NCBI GenBank assembly: GCA_963837945.1
Contig: CAWIQD010000025.1
Coordinates: 124,001 to 188,000 of the forward strand
DNA: 64,000 nucleotides
Origin: CAVUBL01 sp963837945
Lineage (GTDB): Bacteria > Acidobacteriota > Thermoanaerobaculia > Multivoradales > DATKCC01
Reading direction: 5' to 3'
The notes below the pieces were generated by a model, which saw only the letters and a list, made by a program, of their open reading frames with translations, was not told the DNA's origin and searched no databases. Each line of letters opens with the position of its first letter. The stretch's first letter is position 1. Below, piece after piece: positions 45,231 to 54,593 of the stretch. The position numbers and the translations under genes were made by a program.

Positions 45231-45833
45231 CTAAGCCGGCGAGTCCAACCGCACCCCGCGGCGCGCGAGCAGCGCCTTGAGCCGGCCGTAGACCTTGGCG
45301 CCGAGGAGGTTCTCGGCGGTGTAGGCGACGTCCCGGATCACCACCCGGAGGTCCTCCGAGCCGCTCCAATGGCGGCGGGCGTAGGGCTCGAGGTCGCCGC
45401 TGAAGGCCTGCGCCAGCACGGCGGTCGCGAGCACCAGGTCGTCGACGTAGCCGCCCACGCCGATGATCCCCTCGGGGACCAGGTCGATCGGCAGCACGAA
45501 GTAGGCGAGCGCCCCGCCGATCAGCATGCGCGCCGGCGCCGGCACCGACTTGTCGAGCGCCAGGCGCACCAGCAGCATGAAGACGTCCGGGACCAGCAGG
45601 AGGGCGCGGACCGCCCCCTCGCCCAGCCGGCCGCCCTTGCCTTGGGCGGCGGCGACCACCCGGGCGCGCAGCCGGTCGTAGAAGCTCAGCAGGCCGGTGG
45701 TCGGCAGCTCCACGGTGGGGTCGAGCCGCAGCAGGGCCTCCTCGGAGCGGCGCACGAGCTCCTCGGGCTCGGGGATCTCGGCGAGCCGGAGGGACTCTTC
45801 GGTCTCGTCGGTCAGGTCATCCAAGTCGTCCAT
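45231..45833 (-). CDS. YkvA-family (DUF1232) membrane protein
   Basis: This 200-residue protein starts at ATG 45833 with GGAGGAGG upstream. The N-terminal 60 residues are acidic and helical ('LTDETEESLRLAEIPEPEEL'), and the DUF1232 core reads 'LIGGALAYFVLPIDLVPEGI' and 'GVGGYVDDLVLATAVLAQAF'. DUF1232 proteins are small membrane proteins of unknown function. It converges with the DUF4331 gene over the R2 pair. Confidence 0.88.
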   Translation of the reverse strand: MDDLDDLTDETEESLRLAEIPEPEELVRRSEEALLRLDPTVELPTTGLLSFYDRLRARVVAAAQGKGGRLGEGAVRALLLVPDVFMLLVRLALDKSVPAPARMLIGGALAYFVLPIDLVPEGIIGVGGYVDDLVLATAVLAQAFSGDLEPYARRHWSGSEDLRVVIRDVAYTAENLLGAKVYGRLKALLARRGVRLDSPA

Positions 45834-46011
45834 GACAGGCCTCCTCCGCGGGCCCCCGTCCGCGCCTCGACTATATCCAATGGCTCCGCCTCGGAGCCGA
45901 GGCGGGCGAAGCGCGCCCGAGCTCCGTGGCCGGTAGCTCCCCCGCCCACGCCAAGCGATCGGGCCAAGATCCACCTGAACGGCTTCTCCGGACCGCTGGA
46001 TTCACTGGACC

Positions 46012-46074
46012 GCCCCCCTCTCCCTCGATCCCTCTCCCACCCTCCGGGGGGAGAAGGACGTCCCCTCCCGGAGA
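46012..46074 (-). repeat. R1-type repeat, reverse orientation
   Basis: On the minus strand: GGGACGTCCTTCTCCCCCC, GGAGGGTGGGAGAGGG and ATCGAGGGAGAGGGGGG. It fills most of the gap between the DUF1232 and epimerase genes. Confidence 0.75.
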
Positions 46075-46084
46075 ATCTGGTCGA

Positions 46085-46996
46085 CTAGTCGCTGGCCGTG
46101 GCGGCCTCTCTCCAGAGGTCCTCGATCGCCCGGTCGAAGCCGGGCTCCGCGCTCCATCCCAGCGCTTCGAGCCGGCCGGGGTCGCCCACCAGCAGGGGCT
46201 GGTCGACCGGCCGCATACGCGCCGGGTCCGACTGGATCGAGGCGGCGACGCCCGAGACCTGGATCAGCCGCTCGAGGGCCTCGGCGATCGAGACCGCCCG
46301 GCCGCTCGCCAGGTTGTAGACCGTCCCGCCCTCGCCCCGGCCGGCGAGCAGGGCGTAGGCCTCGGCGGCGGCCTCGACGTGGACGAAGTCCCGGCGCGCG
46401 GAGAGGTTGCCCACCCGGATCACCGGCTCGCTCCGGCCGTCGCGGATCGCCGCGAGCTGGGCGGCGAAGGAGGGCAGCGCGAAGCGCAGGGCCTGGCCGG
46501 CGCCGACCAGGTTGAAGGAGCGCACGATCACCGCGTCGCCGTCCCCGAGCGCCACGGCCAGCCGCTCGGCCGCGGCCTTGGTCAGAGCGTACGGGCTGCC
46601 GGGCGCCACCGGCCGCTCCTCGCCGATCGGCTGGTCGGCATCCGGGACGGCACCGTAGACCTCGGCGCTCGAGGCGAGCACCACCCGGGCGCCGCGGGCC
46701 GCGCGCAACAGGTTCTCGGTGCCGAGCACGTTGACCCGAAAGTAGTCGTCCATCCGGGTCCAGGAGTCGCCCACGTGGGACAGCCCCGCCAGGTGGATGA
46801 CCGCCTCCGGGCGGGCGGCGGCGACCGCTCGCGCGAGCGCCTCGCCGTCGAGGATGTCGGCCTCGAAGAGCTCGACGCCGGCGAGCGCCGGGCCGTCCTC
46901 CCAGAAGGTGGCGCTGACCCGGGCGCCCTCCGCCAGCAGCCGGCGAGCGACGTGGCGCCCGACGAAACCGCTGACCCCGGTGATCAGGACGCGCAT
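46085..46996 (-). CDS. NAD-dependent epimerase/reductase, GDP-4-keto-6-deoxymannose reductase-like
   Basis: This 303-residue extended SDR has 'VLITGVSGFVGRHVARRLLA' (GxxGxxG), catalytic Tyr-x3-Lys in 'SPYALTKAAAERLAVAL' and 'ASSAEVYGAVPDADQPIGEE'. Adjacent to gmd, it most likely reduces GDP-4-keto-6-deoxy-mannose to GDP-rhamnose or a related sugar (Rmd-type). Other SDR activities are possible. Last gene of the minus-strand envelope cluster. Confidence 0.82.
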   Translation of the reverse strand: MRVLITGVSGFVGRHVARRLLAEGARVSATFWEDGPALAGVELFEADILDGEALARAVAAARPEAVIHLAGLSHVGDSWTRMDDYFRVNVLGTENLLRAARGARVVLASSAEVYGAVPDADQPIGEERPVAPGSPYALTKAAAERLAVALGDGDAVIVRSFNLVGAGQALRFALPSFAAQLAAIRDGRSEPVIRVGNLSARRDFVHVEAAAEAYALLAGRGEGGTVYNLASGRAVSIAEALERLIQVSGVAASIQSDPARMRPVDQPLLVGDPGRLEALGWSAEPGFDRAIEDLWREAATASD

Positions 46997-47006
46997 GGGA
47001 CGCCCT

Positions 47007-47993
47007 TCACGCGCGCTCGGTCTCGCGCCGGCGCCGGCTCTCCCGCTCGCGCCAGAACTCGAGGGTGTCGGCCAGGGTCTGCTCGAACGGGATCCGGGGC
47101 TCCCAGCCGGTGTCGGCGCGGAACTTCGAGCTGTCGCCGATCAGGATCTGGACGTCGGAGGGGCGCAGGCGAGCCGGGTCGGTCTCCACGCGGACCTCGA
47201 CCCGGGCCAGGGCGAGCAGCCGGTCGAGCATCTCGCGAATCGTCTGGCCCTCGCCGGTCGCGATGTTGTAGACCTCGCCCGGAGTGCCCCGGGTCACCGC
47301 CAGCCAGTAGGCCCGCACCATGTCGCGCACGTCGGTGAAGTCGCGCACCGCGTCGAGGTTGCCCACCCGGATCACCGGCTCGGCCAGCCCGAGCTCGATG
47401 CGCGCCACCTGACGGGCGAAGTTCGAGGTGACGAAGACGTCGCCGCGGCGCGGTCCGGTGTGGTTGAAGCCGCGGGTGCGGATCACCTTCAGGCCGTAGC
47501 TCTGGAAGTACTGGTAGCCGAGGAAGTCCTGCCCCACCTTCGACACCGCGTAGGGCGAGAGGGGGCGCAGCGGGTTCGACTCCCGGATCGGCACCTCGTC
47601 GGGCTGGACGAGCCCGTACTGCTCGGACGAGCAGGCGATCTGGACCACCGGATCGAGGTCGAGCGACCGGATCGCCTCGAACAGGTTGATCTGGCCGGAG
47701 AGGTTCGACAACACGGTGTCGCCCGGAGCGGTCCAGCTCGAGGGAACGAAGCTCTGCGCCGCCAGGTGGAAGACGACGTCGGGCCGGGCGCGCTCGACGG
47801 CCCAGCGCACCGAGCTCGGGTCCCGCAGCTCGCACTCGACCAGCCGCAGCCCGGGCGCCAGGTGCTCGATGTTGTCCATGCGGCTGCGCCAGCGGTAGGT
47901 CCCGTAGACCTCCACCTCCGGGTGCTCGGCGAGCAGCATCTCGGCGAGGTGCGAGCCGGCGAAGCCGGTGATTCCGGTGATCAGCGCTCTCAT
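47007..47993 (-). CDS. gmd: GDP-mannose 4,6-dehydratase
   Basis: This 328-residue SDR has 'ALITGITGFAGSHLAEMLLA', 'ECELRDPSSVRWAVERARPD', 'SSEQYGLVQPDEVPIRESNP', 'SPYAVSKVGQDFLGYQYFQS' with Tyr-x3-Lys, and 'FNHTGPRRGDVFVTSNFARQ'. The pattern FNHxGPRRGxxFV is characteristic of GDP-mannose 4,6-dehydratase. It makes GDP-4-keto-6-deoxy-mannose for surface polysaccharide. Neighbour genes complete deoxysugar synthesis. Confidence 0.92.
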   Translation of the reverse strand: MRALITGITGFAGSHLAEMLLAEHPEVEVYGTYRWRSRMDNIEHLAPGLRLVECELRDPSSVRWAVERARPDVVFHLAAQSFVPSSWTAPGDTVLSNLSGQINLFEAIRSLDLDPVVQIACSSEQYGLVQPDEVPIRESNPLRPLSPYAVSKVGQDFLGYQYFQSYGLKVIRTRGFNHTGPRRGDVFVTSNFARQVARIELGLAEPVIRVGNLDAVRDFTDVRDMVRAYWLAVTRGTPGEVYNIATGEGQTIREMLDRLLALARVEVRVETDPARLRPSDVQILIGDSSKFRADTGWEPRIPFEQTLADTLEFWRERESRRRRETERA

Positions 47994-48005
47994 AGGGCGT
48001 ACTCC

Positions 48006-48911
48006 TCAGCGTGGGGCTTGGAACCTTCCCTGGTTGCGCAGGTGATCGAGGTAGCTCGCCAGGCCGGCGGCCCAGGGCTCGACGACCCGGCCGCGCAATC
48101 GCTCGACCCGGTCGACGGCGAGCACCGAGTAGGCGGGCCGGCGCGCCGGACGGGGGAACTCGTCGGTGGTCACCGGCACCACGCCCACGCCCGGCGCCCA
48201 GGAGCGGGCGATCTCGCGCGCGAAACCGTACCAGGAGACCGGCTCCCGGTTGCGGTAGTGCACCAGGCCGGTGGCGCGCTCCTCGCCCGGGCTCGCCCCG
48301 GCCGGCGCGTGAGCGCGCTCCGCCAGGTCCCACAGGGCCCGCGCCAGGTAGGGAGTGTAGGTCGGGGCGCCCACCTGGTCGTCGACCACCCGCAGGGGAT
48401 CGGTGCCGTTCGCGATCAAGCGCAGCATCGTGGTCACGAAGTTCGCTCCTCCGGGGCCGAAGAGCCAGCTCGTGCGGACCACGACCGAGCGCTCGTAGGC
48501 CAGGGCTTGCTCCTCGCCGGCGAGCTTCGAGCGGCCGTAGGCCGAGATCGGCGCCGTGGCCGCGGCCTCGCCGTACGGCGCGGAGCCGGCGCCGTCGAAG
48601 ACGTAGTCGCTCGAGACGTGGACCAGGACGGCGTCCGCGGCGGCGGCAGCCGCCGCCGCGTGCCCGACCCCTTCGCCGTTGACCGCCGTCGCCTTCGCCG
48701 GGTCGCTCTCGCACTCGTCGACGACGGTGAAGGCGGCGCAGTTGAGCACCGCCTCGGGCCGGAACTCCCGGGCCCAGGCGAGCAGCCGGCCGGGATCCGT
48801 GAGGTCGGCCTGGCGGTGGGAGAGGCCGAGCACCGGGTAGCCCCGGCGCCGCCCCTCGGCGACCGCCGCGCGGCCGAGCATGCCCGTCCCGCCGAAGACC
48901 AGTGCGCGCAT
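48006..48911 (-). CDS. rfbD: dTDP-4-dehydrorhamnose reductase
   Basis: This 301-residue SDR has 'VFGGTGMLGRAAVAEGRRRG', 'LNCAAFTVVDECESDPAKAT', 'HVSSDYVFDGAGSAPYGEAA' and 'ISAYGRSKLAGEEQALAYER' with Tyr-x3-Lys, and 'RTSWLFGPGGANFVTTMLRL'. This is the RmlD/RfbD pattern: reduction of the 4-keto group to dTDP-L-rhamnose. It is next to an RmlA-like gene, but no RmlB or RmlC is in the window. Confidence 0.92.
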   Translation of the reverse strand: MRALVFGGTGMLGRAAVAEGRRRGYPVLGLSHRQADLTDPGRLLAWAREFRPEAVLNCAAFTVVDECESDPAKATAVNGEGVGHAAAAAAAADAVLVHVSSDYVFDGAGSAPYGEAAATAPISAYGRSKLAGEEQALAYERSVVVRTSWLFGPGGANFVTTMLRLIANGTDPLRVVDDQVGAPTYTPYLARALWDLAERAHAPAGASPGEERATGLVHYRNREPVSWYGFAREIARSWAPGVGVVPVTTDEFPRPARRPAYSVLAVDRVERLRGRVVEPWAAGLASYLDHLRNQGRFQAPR

Positions 48912-48927
48912 CCCGGGTCCTCGGGCC

Positions 48928-49995
48928 TCAGGGGATCCCGACCTCGGACTTGTCGCCGAGCATGAAGCGAAAGGCCTTGGGCTTGAGGGCGGTGTGGGTG
49001 ATCTTGACGTCGCGGCCGATGAGCGAGGCGTCGATGCGCTGCGGGATGTGGCAGATCTCGCTGCCCGAGAGCACGATCGAGTTCTCGATCTCGCAGCTCT
49101 CGATCACGCAGTGGTCTCCGATCGCCGTGTAGGGTCCGATGAAGGCGTCGACGATCCGCACGCCGTCGCCGACCACGACCGGCCCGCGCACCAGCGAGTC
49201 GACGATCTCCACCCCTTCGCCGAGCTGCACCCGCCCCTCGATGCGGCCGCCCCCCGGCCCCCGGCCGCGCCGCGGCGCCCGCAGCGTCTCGAGGACGATC
49301 CGGTTGGCCTCCAGCATGTCGTCGATCTTGCCGGTGTCCTTCCACCACCCGCGCACCTTGTGGGGATGGACGTCGAGGCCGCGGTCGATCAGGTCCTGGA
49401 TGGCGTCGGTGATCTCGAGCTCGCCGCGCGCCGACGGCCGGATGCGCCGGACCGACTCGAAGATCGTCGAGTCGAACATGTAGACCCCGACCAGGGCCAG
49501 GTTGCTCGGCGGCTCGGCCGGCTTCTCCACCAGCCGCTTGATCTTGCCCTCGGCGGTCAGCTCGGCGACGCCGAACTGCTGCGGGTTGGGAACCTCGGCG
49601 AGGAGGATCTCGGCGTTGGGGCCGAGCTGGCGGAACTCCTCGACCAGGCTCGAGATGCCGCCGGCGATCAGGTTGTCGCCCAGATACATGACGAACGAGT
49701 CGTCGCCGATGAACTCCTCGGCGATCTTCACCGCGTGCGCGAGGCCCAGGGGCTCCGCCTGCTCGATGTAGGTGATGCGGGCGCCGAAGGCCCCTCCGTC
49801 GCCCACCACGGAGCGGATCTCCTCGCCGGTGTCGCCCACCACGATGCCGATGTCGGTGATCCCGGCCTCGACCACCGACTCGATGCCGTAGAAGAGGACC
49901 GGCTTGTTCGCGACCGGCACGAGCTGCTTGGCCGAAGTGAACGTGAGCGGCCGCAGGCGGGTGCCCTTGCCGCCGGAGAGGATGAGTCCTTTCAT
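48928..49995 (-). CDS. rfbA: Glucose-1-phosphate thymidylyltransferase, long form
   Basis: This 355-residue nucleotidyltransferase has 'LILSGGKGTRLRPLTFTSAK' and 'LVPVANKPVLFYGIESVVEA' in the catalytic part, 'YLGDNLIAGGISSLVEEFRQ' and 'GWWKDTGKIDDMLEANRIVL', followed by a left-handed beta-helix of hexapeptide repeats (residues 240-355: 'GPVVVGDGVRIVDAFIGPYT', 'IENSIVLSGSEICHIPQRID'). It is the long RmlA type, often called RmlA-long, which makes dTDP-glucose or a related activated sugar. Confidence 0.9.
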   Translation of the reverse strand: MKGLILSGGKGTRLRPLTFTSAKQLVPVANKPVLFYGIESVVEAGITDIGIVVGDTGEEIRSVVGDGGAFGARITYIEQAEPLGLAHAVKIAEEFIGDDSFVMYLGDNLIAGGISSLVEEFRQLGPNAEILLAEVPNPQQFGVAELTAEGKIKRLVEKPAEPPSNLALVGVYMFDSTIFESVRRIRPSARGELEITDAIQDLIDRGLDVHPHKVRGWWKDTGKIDDMLEANRIVLETLRAPRRGRGPGGGRIEGRVQLGEGVEIVDSLVRGPVVVGDGVRIVDAFIGPYTAIGDHCVIESCEIENSIVLSGSEICHIPQRIDASLIGRDVKITHTALKPKAFRFMLGDKSEVGIP

Positions 49996-50002
49996 GGAGC
50001 GG

Positions 50003-52405
50003 TTACTGCTGCACGCGGCCGGTGAGGTCGAGGAAGGTCCCCACGTTCTTCAGGGTGAAGGCGATCCGGTAGTCCGTGTCGCGTCTCAACCCGGCCTGGA
50101 AGTCCCGGTACTCGAGGCGGATGCCGTAGCACTGGGAAGTATAGTCGAGGAAGTAACGCTGCTCCTGGAGCATGCTCTTGTCGAGGTCGTAGTCGATGTT
50201 CGTCTGGACGCTGAGCCGGGTGGGAATCAGGGCGAAACCGGCGGCCAGGCGCACCTGGTTGCGCTGAATCTCGCCGTCCTGGGCCCGAAACCGCGTGGTC
50301 AGGCGCAGGTCGATGTCGTTCGCGCCGGTCGCCCCGAACTTGTAGTTGGTGGCGATCGAGCTCGACGTGACCTGCTTGAACAGGGTGCTGTACTCCCACT
50401 CCCCGCGCAGGCTCAGGTTGTCGGTCGGCGTGAAGCGCAGGTTGGCGTCGATCGGGCTGCGCTGGGAGCTGATCTGCATCGCCGCCGGGTCGGTCGTCTC
50501 GGCCCCCTGGTCGAGATGGCGCGTGTCGTCGAAGCTGTAGCTCTGGGCGAGCTCCAGGGTGAAGACGTCGCGCGCCGCCCCCCCGGACTCCTCCGAGGGT
50601 TTGGCCTTGAGGCGGTTGATCAGCGAGTAGCGCACCACGTTGCCCGAGAAGGTGCGGTCGACGCTGTCGAACGACGGCACCCGGCGCGCGTCCTCGTAGG
50701 TGTCGCCGTAGGTGTAGTTGACCCGCGGCTCGATCACGTGCTTGAACTTGACGTACGGCCCGAGCGTCGTGTTGTAGATCCGCGAGAAGGAGGGCCCGAT
50801 GAGCTGCGCGCCCCAGGTGCTGACGCTGCGGGTCAGCGAGCTGCCGCTGAACGAGCTGCCGGTAGAGGCCACCTGTGCCGAGTCGGTCTCGAGACTGTCG
50901 CCGTACCAGGTCAGGCGCTGCCCGGCGTTGAGGGTGACCGAGAGCCAGGGCGCGGGCTGGAGCGGGTAGGAGAGCTGCGGGAAGAGGTCCAGGCGCCCGT
51001 AGTCGGACTGGTAGGTGTCCGACCGGTCGACCGAGAGCAGGCCCGCGGAGCTGTCGACCGAGAGGTAGAGCGGCGCCTGCCAGAGGCCGGTCTGGAGGAT
51101 CGGGGTGGAGCGCAGGTTGTAGTCGAGCTCGGGGAGGCGCCGGTCGGTGTTGATCCGGGTGTCGTTGAAGGTGTCGCGATCGGTCACCTGGAAGTTGACC
51201 AGGTGGGTCCCCCAGTTGCCGGTGACGAACGCCTTCGACTCCTGGAAGCGGATGCTGTTGAGGTTGAAGTCGCGCTCGAAGTCCTGGAAGAACTGGAAGT
51301 CGGAGTACTCGGTCCAGTCGACCACCCCGCGCAGGCCGAGCGGCAGGTCGTTCGAGACGTGGTCGAGCTGGGCCTTCCAGCGCAGCTTGTCCTGTTCCTG
51401 GTCCTGGATGGCGTAGGCCTGGAGCTTGCCGTGCGTGCCGTCGGTCGGCTGGTAGCGGAACTCGTCGCCGAGCCCGACGTAGCCTTTCGAGTAGCCGTCG
51501 AGGAAGAGCGTCGTGTCGTAGCTGCGGCCCAGCGGCTGGAAGTAGGCGAGCCCCAGGTAGCTGCCCCGCCGCTGGCTCCAGCCGATGTTCGGCACCAGCA
51601 GGCCGGCCGAGCGGTCGCGCTTGGTCGGCCAGACGATGTAGGGCGTGTAGAGCACCGGCAGCTTCTTGATCCGCATGCGGGCGTTCTTGACGTGGGCGTA
51701 GCCCTCCACCTCGATCCGCGCCCGCCCGAGCCGGAAGCTCCAGTCGGGGGTCTCCTGCTTGCACGAGGTGAAGACGCCGTCGGTGACGGTGTAGACGTCG
51801 TCGCCGACCTTGTCGATCTCGCGCCCGGAGAAGTAGTAGTCCGGGTCGACGTAGGCGGTCGCCTCGGTGAGGGTGCCGGTCTTGGTGTCGAGGTCGAAGG
51901 TCAGGGTTTCGCCGGCCAGCCGCCGCGGGCCCTGGTCGAGGACCACGTGCCCCTCGGACGTCATCTTGCGGGTGTGGAGGTCGACCTCCGTCCGGTCCGC
52001 GGTCAGCTCGAGGTCCTGGTAGTGGACCTCGACGTCGCCGGTAAGGACGGCGTAGTCCTGGCGCTGGAACTCGAGCGTGCCGGCGCTGCCGGTGACCGTG
52101 CCCTGGCCGTCCTCGAGCTGGAGGGTGAACTGGATCCGGTTCGGGTTCGGCGGCTCGGGCGCGGGGGCGGGAGCGGGAGCGGGCGTCGTCCCCGGCGCCG
52201 CGGCCGGGGGCGCCTCCGGAGCGGCCGGCGGAGCGCCGGGCGCGGGCTCGGAAACCGGTTCGGGCGTGGCGGGCGGCGGCTCCGCGGCGGGCACCGGCTC
52301 GGCGGCGGGAGCCGCGGGCGGCTCGGCGGTCTGGGCGGTGGCCGGGAGCACCGCCACGAGCGCCAGGAGGACCGTCCCTACGAGGCTGAGAAGTCTACGC
52401 GGCAT
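50003..52405 (-). CDS. lptD: LPS-assembly outer membrane protein LptD
   Basis: This 800-residue protein has a signal peptide ('LLALVAVLPATAQT'), a 60-residue Ala/Pro-rich linker, an OstA/LptA-like domain ('GSAGTLEFQRQDYAVLTGDV', 'LDQGPRRLAGETLTFDLDTK') and a C-terminal beta barrel of about 550 residues with LptD pattern 'YTPYIVWPTKRDRSAGLLVP', 'NIGWSQRRGSYLGLAYFQPL'. LptD inserts lipopolysaccharide in the outer leaflet. Only two Cys are seen ('FTSCKQE', 'TSQCYG'), so the E. coli disulphide pattern is not conserved. Adjacent genes make LPS or polysaccharide sugars. Confidence 0.92.
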   Translation of the reverse strand: MPRRLLSLVGTVLLALVAVLPATAQTAEPPAAPAAEPVPAAEPPPATPEPVSEPAPGAPPAAPEAPPAAAPGTTPAPAPAPAPEPPNPNRIQFTLQLEDGQGTVTGSAGTLEFQRQDYAVLTGDVEVHYQDLELTADRTEVDLHTRKMTSEGHVVLDQGPRRLAGETLTFDLDTKTGTLTEATAYVDPDYYFSGREIDKVGDDVYTVTDGVFTSCKQETPDWSFRLGRARIEVEGYAHVKNARMRIKKLPVLYTPYIVWPTKRDRSAGLLVPNIGWSQRRGSYLGLAYFQPLGRSYDTTLFLDGYSKGYVGLGDEFRYQPTDGTHGKLQAYAIQDQEQDKLRWKAQLDHVSNDLPLGLRGVVDWTEYSDFQFFQDFERDFNLNSIRFQESKAFVTGNWGTHLVNFQVTDRDTFNDTRINTDRRLPELDYNLRSTPILQTGLWQAPLYLSVDSSAGLLSVDRSDTYQSDYGRLDLFPQLSYPLQPAPWLSVTLNAGQRLTWYGDSLETDSAQVASTGSSFSGSSLTRSVSTWGAQLIGPSFSRIYNTTLGPYVKFKHVIEPRVNYTYGDTYEDARRVPSFDSVDRTFSGNVVRYSLINRLKAKPSEESGGAARDVFTLELAQSYSFDDTRHLDQGAETTDPAAMQISSQRSPIDANLRFTPTDNLSLRGEWEYSTLFKQVTSSSIATNYKFGATGANDIDLRLTTRFRAQDGEIQRNQVRLAAGFALIPTRLSVQTNIDYDLDKSMLQEQRYFLDYTSQCYGIRLEYRDFQAGLRRDTDYRIAFTLKNVGTFLDLTGRVQQ

Positions 52406-52469
52406 GCGGAGTCGGGGGAGCTCACGGGTCGGGTCGCGTCGGGCCGGTCTGGGCGGATGAATGACCCGC

Positions 52470-53651
52470 CTAGTCTAGCCGTTCCACGACCAGAGCGGTG
52501 GCCTCTCCGCCTCCGATGCAGATGGCGGCACAGCCGAGCCGGGCGTCGTGCTGGACGAGCGCGTGCAGCAGGGTCACGACGATCCGGGCGCCCGAGGCGC
52601 CGATCGGGTGCCCCAGGGCGACCGCCCCGCCGTGCACGTTGACCCGCGCGGGATCGAGCTCGTGCTCCTGGATGAACGCCATCGCGACCGCCGCGAACGC
52701 CTCGTTGACCTCCCAGAGGTCGATGTCCGCGGCGGCGAGACCGGCGCGCTCGAGCGCGCCGCGGGCGGCGGCGACCGGCGCCGTGGTGAACCACTCCGGC
52801 TTCTGGGCCACCGAGCTCTGGGCGAGGATCCGGGCCAGGGGTCTCTTGCCCAGCGCCTTCGCGTGGCCCGCGGTGGTGAGCACCAGGGCCGCGGCGCCGT
52901 CGTTGATCTTGCTGGCGTTGGCCGCGGTGACGGTGCCCTCCTTGTCGAACGCCGGCTTGAGGCTGGTCATGCGGTCGAGGTCCACCCGGAAGGGCTCCTC
53001 GTCGCGCGCCACCGACTCGACGGCGCCCTTGCGCCTGGGCACGTCGACCGGCGCGATCTCGGCGTCGAACAGGCCCTTCTCGGTGGCCTCGCGGGCCCGG
53101 TCGTAGCTCTCGCGCGCGAAGGCGTCCTGAGCCTCGCGGGTGAAGCCGTACTCGCGCACGCACAGCTCGGCGCAGTTGCCCATGTGGACGTCGTTGTAGG
53201 GGTCCCAGAGGCCGTCGAGGATCATCGAGTCGACCAGCTTGCCGTGGCCGAGCCGCAGGCCGTCGCGCACGCCCGGCGCGAGGTACGGCGCCTGGCTCAT
53301 GCTCTCCATTCCCCCGGCCGCGACCACCCGGTAGTCGCCGCAGCGCAGGTCGTTGGCGGCGATCATGACGGTGCGCATGCCGGAGCCGCAGACCTTGTTG
53401 AGGGTGATCGCACCGGTCGACTCGGGACAGCCGGCGCCGAGCGCCGCCTGGCGCGCCGGTGCCTGGCCCTGGCCGGCGGTGAGGACACAGCCCATGTTGA
53501 CCTGGTCGACGTCGGCCGGCTGGAGGCCGGCGCGCTCGATCGCGGCGGCCAGCGCGCGGGCGCCGAGGCGGTGGGCGGGAAGCGCCGAGAAGACGCCCTG
53601 GAAGGACCCGATGGGCGTGCGGGCGGCGCTCAGGATGACGATGTCGTCCAT
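52470..53651 (-). CDS. Acetyl-CoA acetyltransferase (thiolase)
   Basis: This 393-residue thiolase has the nucleophilic Cys in the 'VNMGCVLTAGQGQAPARQAA' region (active site 'CVLTAGQG' variants), 'LNKVCGSGMRTVMIAANDLR', 'NVHGGAVALGHPIGASGARI' with the catalytic His, and 'AAICIGGGEATALVVERL' with the second Cys. It starts at ATG 53651 after a GGAG site. It condenses or cleaves acetoacetyl-CoA; the family also includes beta-ketothiolases. It heads the minus-strand cluster. Confidence 0.92.
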   Translation of the reverse strand: MDDIVILSAARTPIGSFQGVFSALPAHRLGARALAAAIERAGLQPADVDQVNMGCVLTAGQGQAPARQAALGAGCPESTGAITLNKVCGSGMRTVMIAANDLRCGDYRVVAAGGMESMSQAPYLAPGVRDGLRLGHGKLVDSMILDGLWDPYNDVHMGNCAELCVREYGFTREAQDAFARESYDRAREATEKGLFDAEIAPVDVPRRKGAVESVARDEEPFRVDLDRMTSLKPAFDKEGTVTAANASKINDGAAALVLTTAGHAKALGKRPLARILAQSSVAQKPEWFTTAPVAAARGALERAGLAAADIDLWEVNEAFAAVAMAFIQEHELDPARVNVHGGAVALGHPIGASGARIVVTLLHALVQHDARLGCAAICIGGGEATALVVERLD

Positions 53652-53768
53652 ACTTCGCTCCTCGAGACGTGAGGGTAGACGGGGAGGCCGGAAACGCGGT
53701 CCGGAGAGGGCGTTCCGGACGTGGAAATCGTAGCACACGGGCCGGGCCGGGCCGGGCTCCTCGGCGAT

Positions 53769-53790
53769 CGGCCGACGCAGAGGTCGGCCG
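53769..53790. repeat. R2 palindrome with compensatory change
   Basis: CGGCCGAC / GTCGGCCG around GCAGAG, followed by CTTCACC. Same covariant pair as 45106. Confidence 0.88.
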
Positions 53791-53834
53791 CTTCACCCGC
53801 CCATGAAGCTCCCCACCGCAACGGGCCAATGAAG

Positions 53835-53856
53835 CGGCCGAGCTCTGCCTCGGCCG
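53835..53856. repeat. R2 palindrome, inverted
   Basis: CGGCCGAG / CTCGGCCG around CTCTGC, preceded by ATGAAG and followed by GGCGATCGG. Confidence 0.88.
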
Positions 53857-53928
53857 GGCGATCGGCAGGGGCCGCACCGAGCGCCCCGCCGGAGACGATC
53901 CCGCTCGCGACCGGCACTCGCGCTCCAC

Positions 53929-53950
53929 AGGCCGAGCTCTGCCTCGGCCG
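53929..53950. repeat. R2 palindrome, slightly truncated
   Basis: AGGCCGAG / CTCGGCCG around CTCTGC, followed by GGCGATCGG as in the neighbouring copy. Confidence 0.75.
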
Positions 53951-54069
53951 GGCGATCGGTCCCCGGGGCACCGAGCACCGGAGCGGAGACGACCTCGGCC
54001 GATCGGCCTCTCCCGTTCCCCGGACCGGGCCGGCGCCGAGTCGCCGTCGCCTTCCGCTAGAGTGCCTCC

Positions 54070-54540
54070 ATGGCTTCGCCGCCGCTCCCCCCTGGGCGCC
54101 TTCTCGGCATCGACTACGGCGCCAGGCGCGTCGGCTTGGCGATCTCCGACCCGGAGGCGCGGGTCGCGGTGCCGCTCGAGGTCGTGGCGCGCAAGGACGA
54201 CCGGGGGGCGGCACGCAGGATCGCCGCGGTCGCGGCGCGCGAAGGGGTGACGGGGCTGGTGCTCGGCGAGCCCCGGCGGCTCGACGGCACGCGGGGGGAG
54301 GCGGCCGAGCGGGCCGCGCGCTTCGCGCGGCGCCTGGAGGCGGCGACCGGCCTGCCGGTCGAGCTGATCGACGAGAGCCTGACCAGCGTCGAAGCCGAGC
54401 GGCGGCTGCGCGCGGCCGGCGTCGATCCCCGGGGCGAGCCCGGCCGGATCGACGCCGTCGCGGCACAGATCCTGCTTCAGGAGGCGCTGGACCGGCGGCG
54501 TGGGCTGCGAAATTCCGGCCCCGGCGACGCCCTCGGCTAG
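54070..54540 (+). CDS. ruvX: Putative Holliday junction resolvase YqgF/RuvX
   Basis: This 156-residue RNase H-like protein has 'LLGIDYGARRVGLAISDPEA' (first catalytic Asp), 'GLVLGEPRRLDGTRGEAAER', 'LPVELIDESLTSVEAERRLR' (second acidic residue) and 'RIDAVAAQILLQEALDRRRG' (last Asp). It is implicated in pre-16S rRNA maturation or Holliday junction cleavage. Its pairing with mltG is common in bacteria. Confidence 0.9.
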   Translation: MASPPLPPGRLLGIDYGARRVGLAISDPEARVAVPLEVVARKDDRGAARRIAAVAAREGVTGLVLGEPRRLDGTRGEAAERAARFARRLEAATGLPVELIDESLTSVEAERRLRAAGVDPRGEPGRIDAVAAQILLQEALDRRRGLRNSGPGDALG

Positions 54541-54593
54541 ACTTCCCGCTTCCGGCCCCGCCCTCTCCCGCCCTGAGCGCCGGGGTCCTCCGC

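Larger units (their letters stand above)
53652..54069. other. Repeat-bearing region between thiolase and ruvX
   Basis: No gene is supported. It holds three R2 elements (53769-53790, 53835-53856, 53929-53950) in alternating orientation. Confidence 0.75.
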